Source: Clostridia bacterium
Lineage (GTDB): Bacteria > Bacillota > Clostridia > Oscillospirales > CAG-272
Assembly: GCA_900768535.1 (NCBI GenBank)
Contig: CAAGDE010000106.1
Location: 1 to 15,338 of the forward strand
Length of the DNA: 15,338 nucleotides
Reading direction: 5' to 3'
A program made the position numbers and the translations under genes. How positions within the stretch are numbered: the first letter of the stretch is position 1; each line of letters begins with the position of its first letter. This document shows positions 13,080 to 15,338 of this stretch, piece after piece. The notes below the pieces were generated by a model that did no database searches, had not been told where the DNA came from, and saw nothing but the letters and a program-made list of their open reading frames with translations.

Positions 13080-15212
13080 ATGATAAAAAAGAAACCATCG
13101 TCCTTTCGGACCGACCTGCGCTCACCGCTGATCGCCTGTGCCGTCATCGGCGCGGTGCTCCTGACTTTGCTGACGGTCCTGTCCTTCCTCTCCAAGGGGA
13201 GTGATCCGACCGTTCCCCCGGAGCATCTGCCGTATTACGTGCTGGGACTGCTGGCGGTGCATCTGCTGGCGGTGGGTCTGATTCTGGGGGCGTACCTGGC
13301 GCGTTACCGGCGGATCAGCGAGGCGAACGATGCGGCGGATCTGATGACCACCGAAATCAGCGATATGTTCCGGTACGTGGTGGATATTCCCTATGCCATT
13401 ATCGGCGGAGACGGTATGGTCAAGATCGTATCGGGGGCGCTTCAGGGCATCCTGCAGTTCCGCTCGCCGATCTGCAACGTACCGCTGTCGGATTTCTGCT
13501 CGGTTCCCATGAGCGAGATTATCGGCTATGCGCAGGCAGGCGAGCAGGTGAAGAACCTCTCCTACAGCGAGGACGGGGTGCCGATTGACAATACCCAGCC
13601 GATGACGACCGAAATCGACGGCAGAAAATACGATCTGCGGTGCTATATCATGCGCTCACGCGGGAAGGACTACTACTTTGTGGTCTTTGATAACGTCACC
13701 GACATGATGGCGCTGAAGAAGAAGAAATACGAGGAAGAGCCGGTAGTGGCGTATATCGTCATCGACAGCCTGCAGGAGCTGGCACAGTACGTGCGGGTGA
13801 GTTACCGGACGGCGGTCAGCGAGATTGAGACGATTCTCAAGGAGTGGGTCGCGGGGCTGGGCGGTCTGATCCGTGAATACGAGCGTGAGAAGTACCTGAC
13901 GGTGTTCAACCGTGCGGCGCTGGACGACTGCATTGCAAACAAGTTCCGGATCCTGGAAACGGTGCGGAACGTCAAGCTGGGCGACAACAGCTATCCCGTG
14001 ACCATTTCCATGGGCGTGGGCGCGATTGACGGCAGCTTTGAGGACAAGGAGCGTGCGGCGTCCGACGCGCTGGACATCGCCCTGCAGAAGGGCGGCGACC
14101 AGGTGGCGGTGAACGACGGCAAGAGCGTGACCCCCTACGGCGGCAGAGTGAACACGATGTACGGTTCGACGACCATCACCTCGCGGGTCAACTCCCAGCA
14201 CCTGTGCCAGCTGATGCGTGACGCCGGAAACGTGCTGATTATGGGTCACCGCGCGCCGGATTACGATTCCATCGGCTCCTGCGTGGGGCTGGCGCGGCTG
14301 GCGATCTGTGCGCGGGACGGTGACGTTTCGCATATCCGTGTGGTAGTGGATCGCAACCATCAGAACTTCCGCAACTGCTACGATCTGCTGGCGCATCTGC
14401 CGGAGTACCGGTCGATGTTCATCGGCGGCGAGACGGCGCTGGATGCGGTGCGGTCGGATACGCTTCTGATCATGAGTGACGTGAGCAACGTCTTCAACAC
14501 CGAGTGCCCGAAGCTGCTCAAGTGCGTGCAGAACGTGGTCATCATCGACCACCACCGCCGCCCCGATCAGATGTACGAGTTCAAGCCGCTGATGACCTAC
14601 ATCCGTCCCGGTGTGGCGGCGGCAAGCGAGCTGGTCAGCGAGATGCTGGAGCTGAGCCCCTATCACGATGCGCTCCTGAAGGAGGAGGCAACGCTGATGC
14701 TGACCGGTCTGATGCTGGATACCAAGAACTTTACGCAGGGCGCCGAGATGCAGACCTTTGCGGCGGTGCATTACCTCTATGAGCGCGGCGCGCACACGAA
14801 TGTTGCCCGGAGCTTCTTCACCGAATCCATGACCAGTCTGTTCACCGCCTGCGACATTGACAGCCGGACACGGACCTACCGCGACAAGATTGCGCTGACC
14901 TGGCAGAGCATTGACCATCCCGCGACCGAGGAGGATTCGGTCGCAATTGCCAAGGCGGCAGACAAGCTGATGACCATCAACGGTATTGAGGCGTCCTTTG
15001 CACTCCTGCACGCGGAGAACACGGTCACCATTTCGGCACGCTCCCGCGACAAAATCAACGTTCAGCTCATCATGCAGCGTCTGGGCGGCGGCGGTCACTA
15101 CGATATGGCGGGCGCCAAGCTGACCCATACGTCCCTGGAGGCTGCCTCTCAACAGCTCAAATCCGTCATCGACGATTACCTCGACAACGACTACGGGGCG
15201 AAGGAGAAGTGA
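13080..15212 (+). CDS. gdpP: c-di-AMP phosphodiesterase GdpP (YybT-type)
   Basis: Membrane-bound enzyme (710 aa, normal length) that hydrolyses cyclic di-AMP to pApA and so helps control potassium, osmotic balance and wall stress. Domains: two membrane segments (about 15-37 and 50-76), a PAS-like domain (about 90-210), a degenerate GGDEF domain (about 215-345) in which the usual GGDEF site is replaced by IREYEREKYLTVF, the DHH domain (about 380-550) with GHRAPDYDSIG (His390, Asp394, Asp396), Asp467 in MSDVSN, IIDHHRRPD (490-492) and Asp547, and DHHA1 (about 580-700) with GGGGHYDMAGA (669-679). All expected catalytic residues are present. AAAGGAG at 13063-13069 sets the ATG. It is the second gene of the yybS operon; rplI and dnaB-type helicase, its usual followers, would lie beyond the window if conserved. 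Confidence 0.96.
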   Translation: MIKKKPSSFRTDLRSPLIACAVIGAVLLTLLTVLSFLSKGSDPTVPPEHLPYYVLGLLAVHLLAVGLILGAYLARYRRISEANDAADLMTTEISDMFRYVVDIPYAIIGGDGMVKIVSGALQGILQFRSPICNVPLSDFCSVPMSEIIGYAQAGEQVKNLSYSEDGVPIDNTQPMTTEIDGRKYDLRCYIMRSRGKDYYFVVFDNVTDMMALKKKKYEEEPVVAYIVIDSLQELAQYVRVSYRTAVSEIETILKEWVAGLGGLIREYEREKYLTVFNRAALDDCIANKFRILETVRNVKLGDNSYPVTISMGVGAIDGSFEDKERAASDALDIALQKGGDQVAVNDGKSVTPYGGRVNTMYGSTTITSRVNSQHLCQLMRDAGNVLIMGHRAPDYDSIGSCVGLARLAICARDGDVSHIRVVVDRNHQNFRNCYDLLAHLPEYRSMFIGGETALDAVRSDTLLIMSDVSNVFNTECPKLLKCVQNVVIIDHHRRPDQMYEFKPLMTYIRPGVAAASELVSEMLELSPYHDALLKEEATLMLTGLMLDTKNFTQGAEMQTFAAVHYLYERGAHTNVARSFFTESMTSLFTACDIDSRTRTYRDKIALTWQSIDHPATEEDSVAIAKAADKLMTINGIEASFALLHAENTVTISARSRDKINVQLIMQRLGGGGHYDMAGAKLTHTSLEAASQQLKSVIDDYLDNDYGAKEK

Positions 15213-15275
15213 GAAGACCTTGGGGAGGGGAAGGAACCCCTTTCGGATGGGTTCCTTCCCCTCCCCAAACCCCTC
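15213..15275 (+). repeat. Two-hairpin repeat, copy E (nested form)
   Basis: Starts one base after the gdpP TGA with AAGACC (15214-15219). Arms 15220-15239 and 15249-15268 form a perfect 20-bp stem around a 9-nt loop CTTTCGGAT. The outer end keeps TTGGGG/CCCCAA of hairpin A, and the inner part keeps the AACCC-TTTCGG-GGGTT of hairpin B, so the two hairpins are merged into one. Then ACCCCTCCCTTTCTT, only a weak T-rich tail. From 15276 to the end of the window I see nothing assignable. Confidence 0.88.
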
Positions 15276-15338
15276 CCTTTCTTCCTGAACTTTCCTCAGC
15301 CGGGTTTGATTCAGAGTGCGTTTTTGGGAAGGCAGTGC

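Noticed and set aside
13656..15152. 498-codon minus-strand frame opposite gdpP, and a 451-codon one opposite the yybS-like gene (11770-13125)
   Set aside because: Both are shadows of strongly supported plus-strand genes and have no ribosome binding site or recognisable domain.

Overview
The window reads as chromosomal DNA from a high-GC, low-copy-repeat Gram-positive anaerobe of the Clostridia (Oscillospirales/Ruminococcaceae-like). This is inferred from the gene families (SpoIIIE/FtsK translocase, YybS-GdpP pair, DUF1934, DUF6440, AraM/EgsA), from strong AAGGAG-type ribosome binding sites, and from near-consensus sigma-A promoters with extended -10 elements. I see no phage, plasmid, transposase, CRISPR, tRNA or rRNA gene. 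The genes are mostly core or housekeeping; the unusual part is the intergenic DNA.

Layout, left to right. (1) 66-3434, minus: a long SpoIIIE/FtsK DNA translocase with its own promoter. (2) 3718-5411, minus: nagA (GlcNAc-6-P deacetylase) coupled by an ATGA overlap to an uncharacterised two-TM membrane protein, with a clear terminator after it. (3) 5546-6854, plus: an orphan basic protein behind a perfect-consensus promoter, then a 63-aa DUF6440-like protein and a half-size EamA transporter. (4) 6911-8022, minus: a Nudix (ADP-ribose pyrophosphatase-type) hydrolase coupled by ATGA overlap to a DUF1934/YwiB-like protein carrying an acidic Cys-rich insert. (5) 8155-8610, plus: a helical 151-aa hypothetical. 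(6) 8707-9402 minus and 9569-10897 plus: a DeoR-family repressor divergent from an sn-glycerol-1-phosphate dehydrogenase, with repeated operator-like sequences between them. (7) 11072-11359, plus: a 95-aa hypothetical with its own promoter. (8) 11360-11808: a gene-free 449-bp block built of inverted repeats. (9) 11809-15212, plus: a DUF2232/YybS-like membrane protein and GdpP, the c-di-AMP phosphodiesterase, in one operon.

The main non-coding finding is a dispersed two-hairpin repeat. Its core is AAGACC, then a TTGGGGC-N3-GCCCCAA hairpin, then ACCCCGC, then a second longer hairpin, often with a TTTCGG loop. Seven copies or remnants are visible. Five begin 1-12 nt after a stop codon, all in the same orientation relative to that gene. 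The arms change in a compensatory way between copies. In the 11360-11715 block one copy faces two others in inverted orientation around a separate palindrome with 24-bp perfect arms. None has a good U-tract in the gene's direction, so these look like REP/BIME-like 3'-end elements rather than ordinary terminators. No dedicated mobilising gene is in the window.

Functionally the window links cell-wall amino-sugar recycling (NagA), chromosome translocation (SpoIIIE), nucleotide clean-up (Nudix), polar-lipid or glycerophosphate metabolism (EgsA) and c-di-AMP turnover (GdpP). These are separate transcription units, not one pathway.
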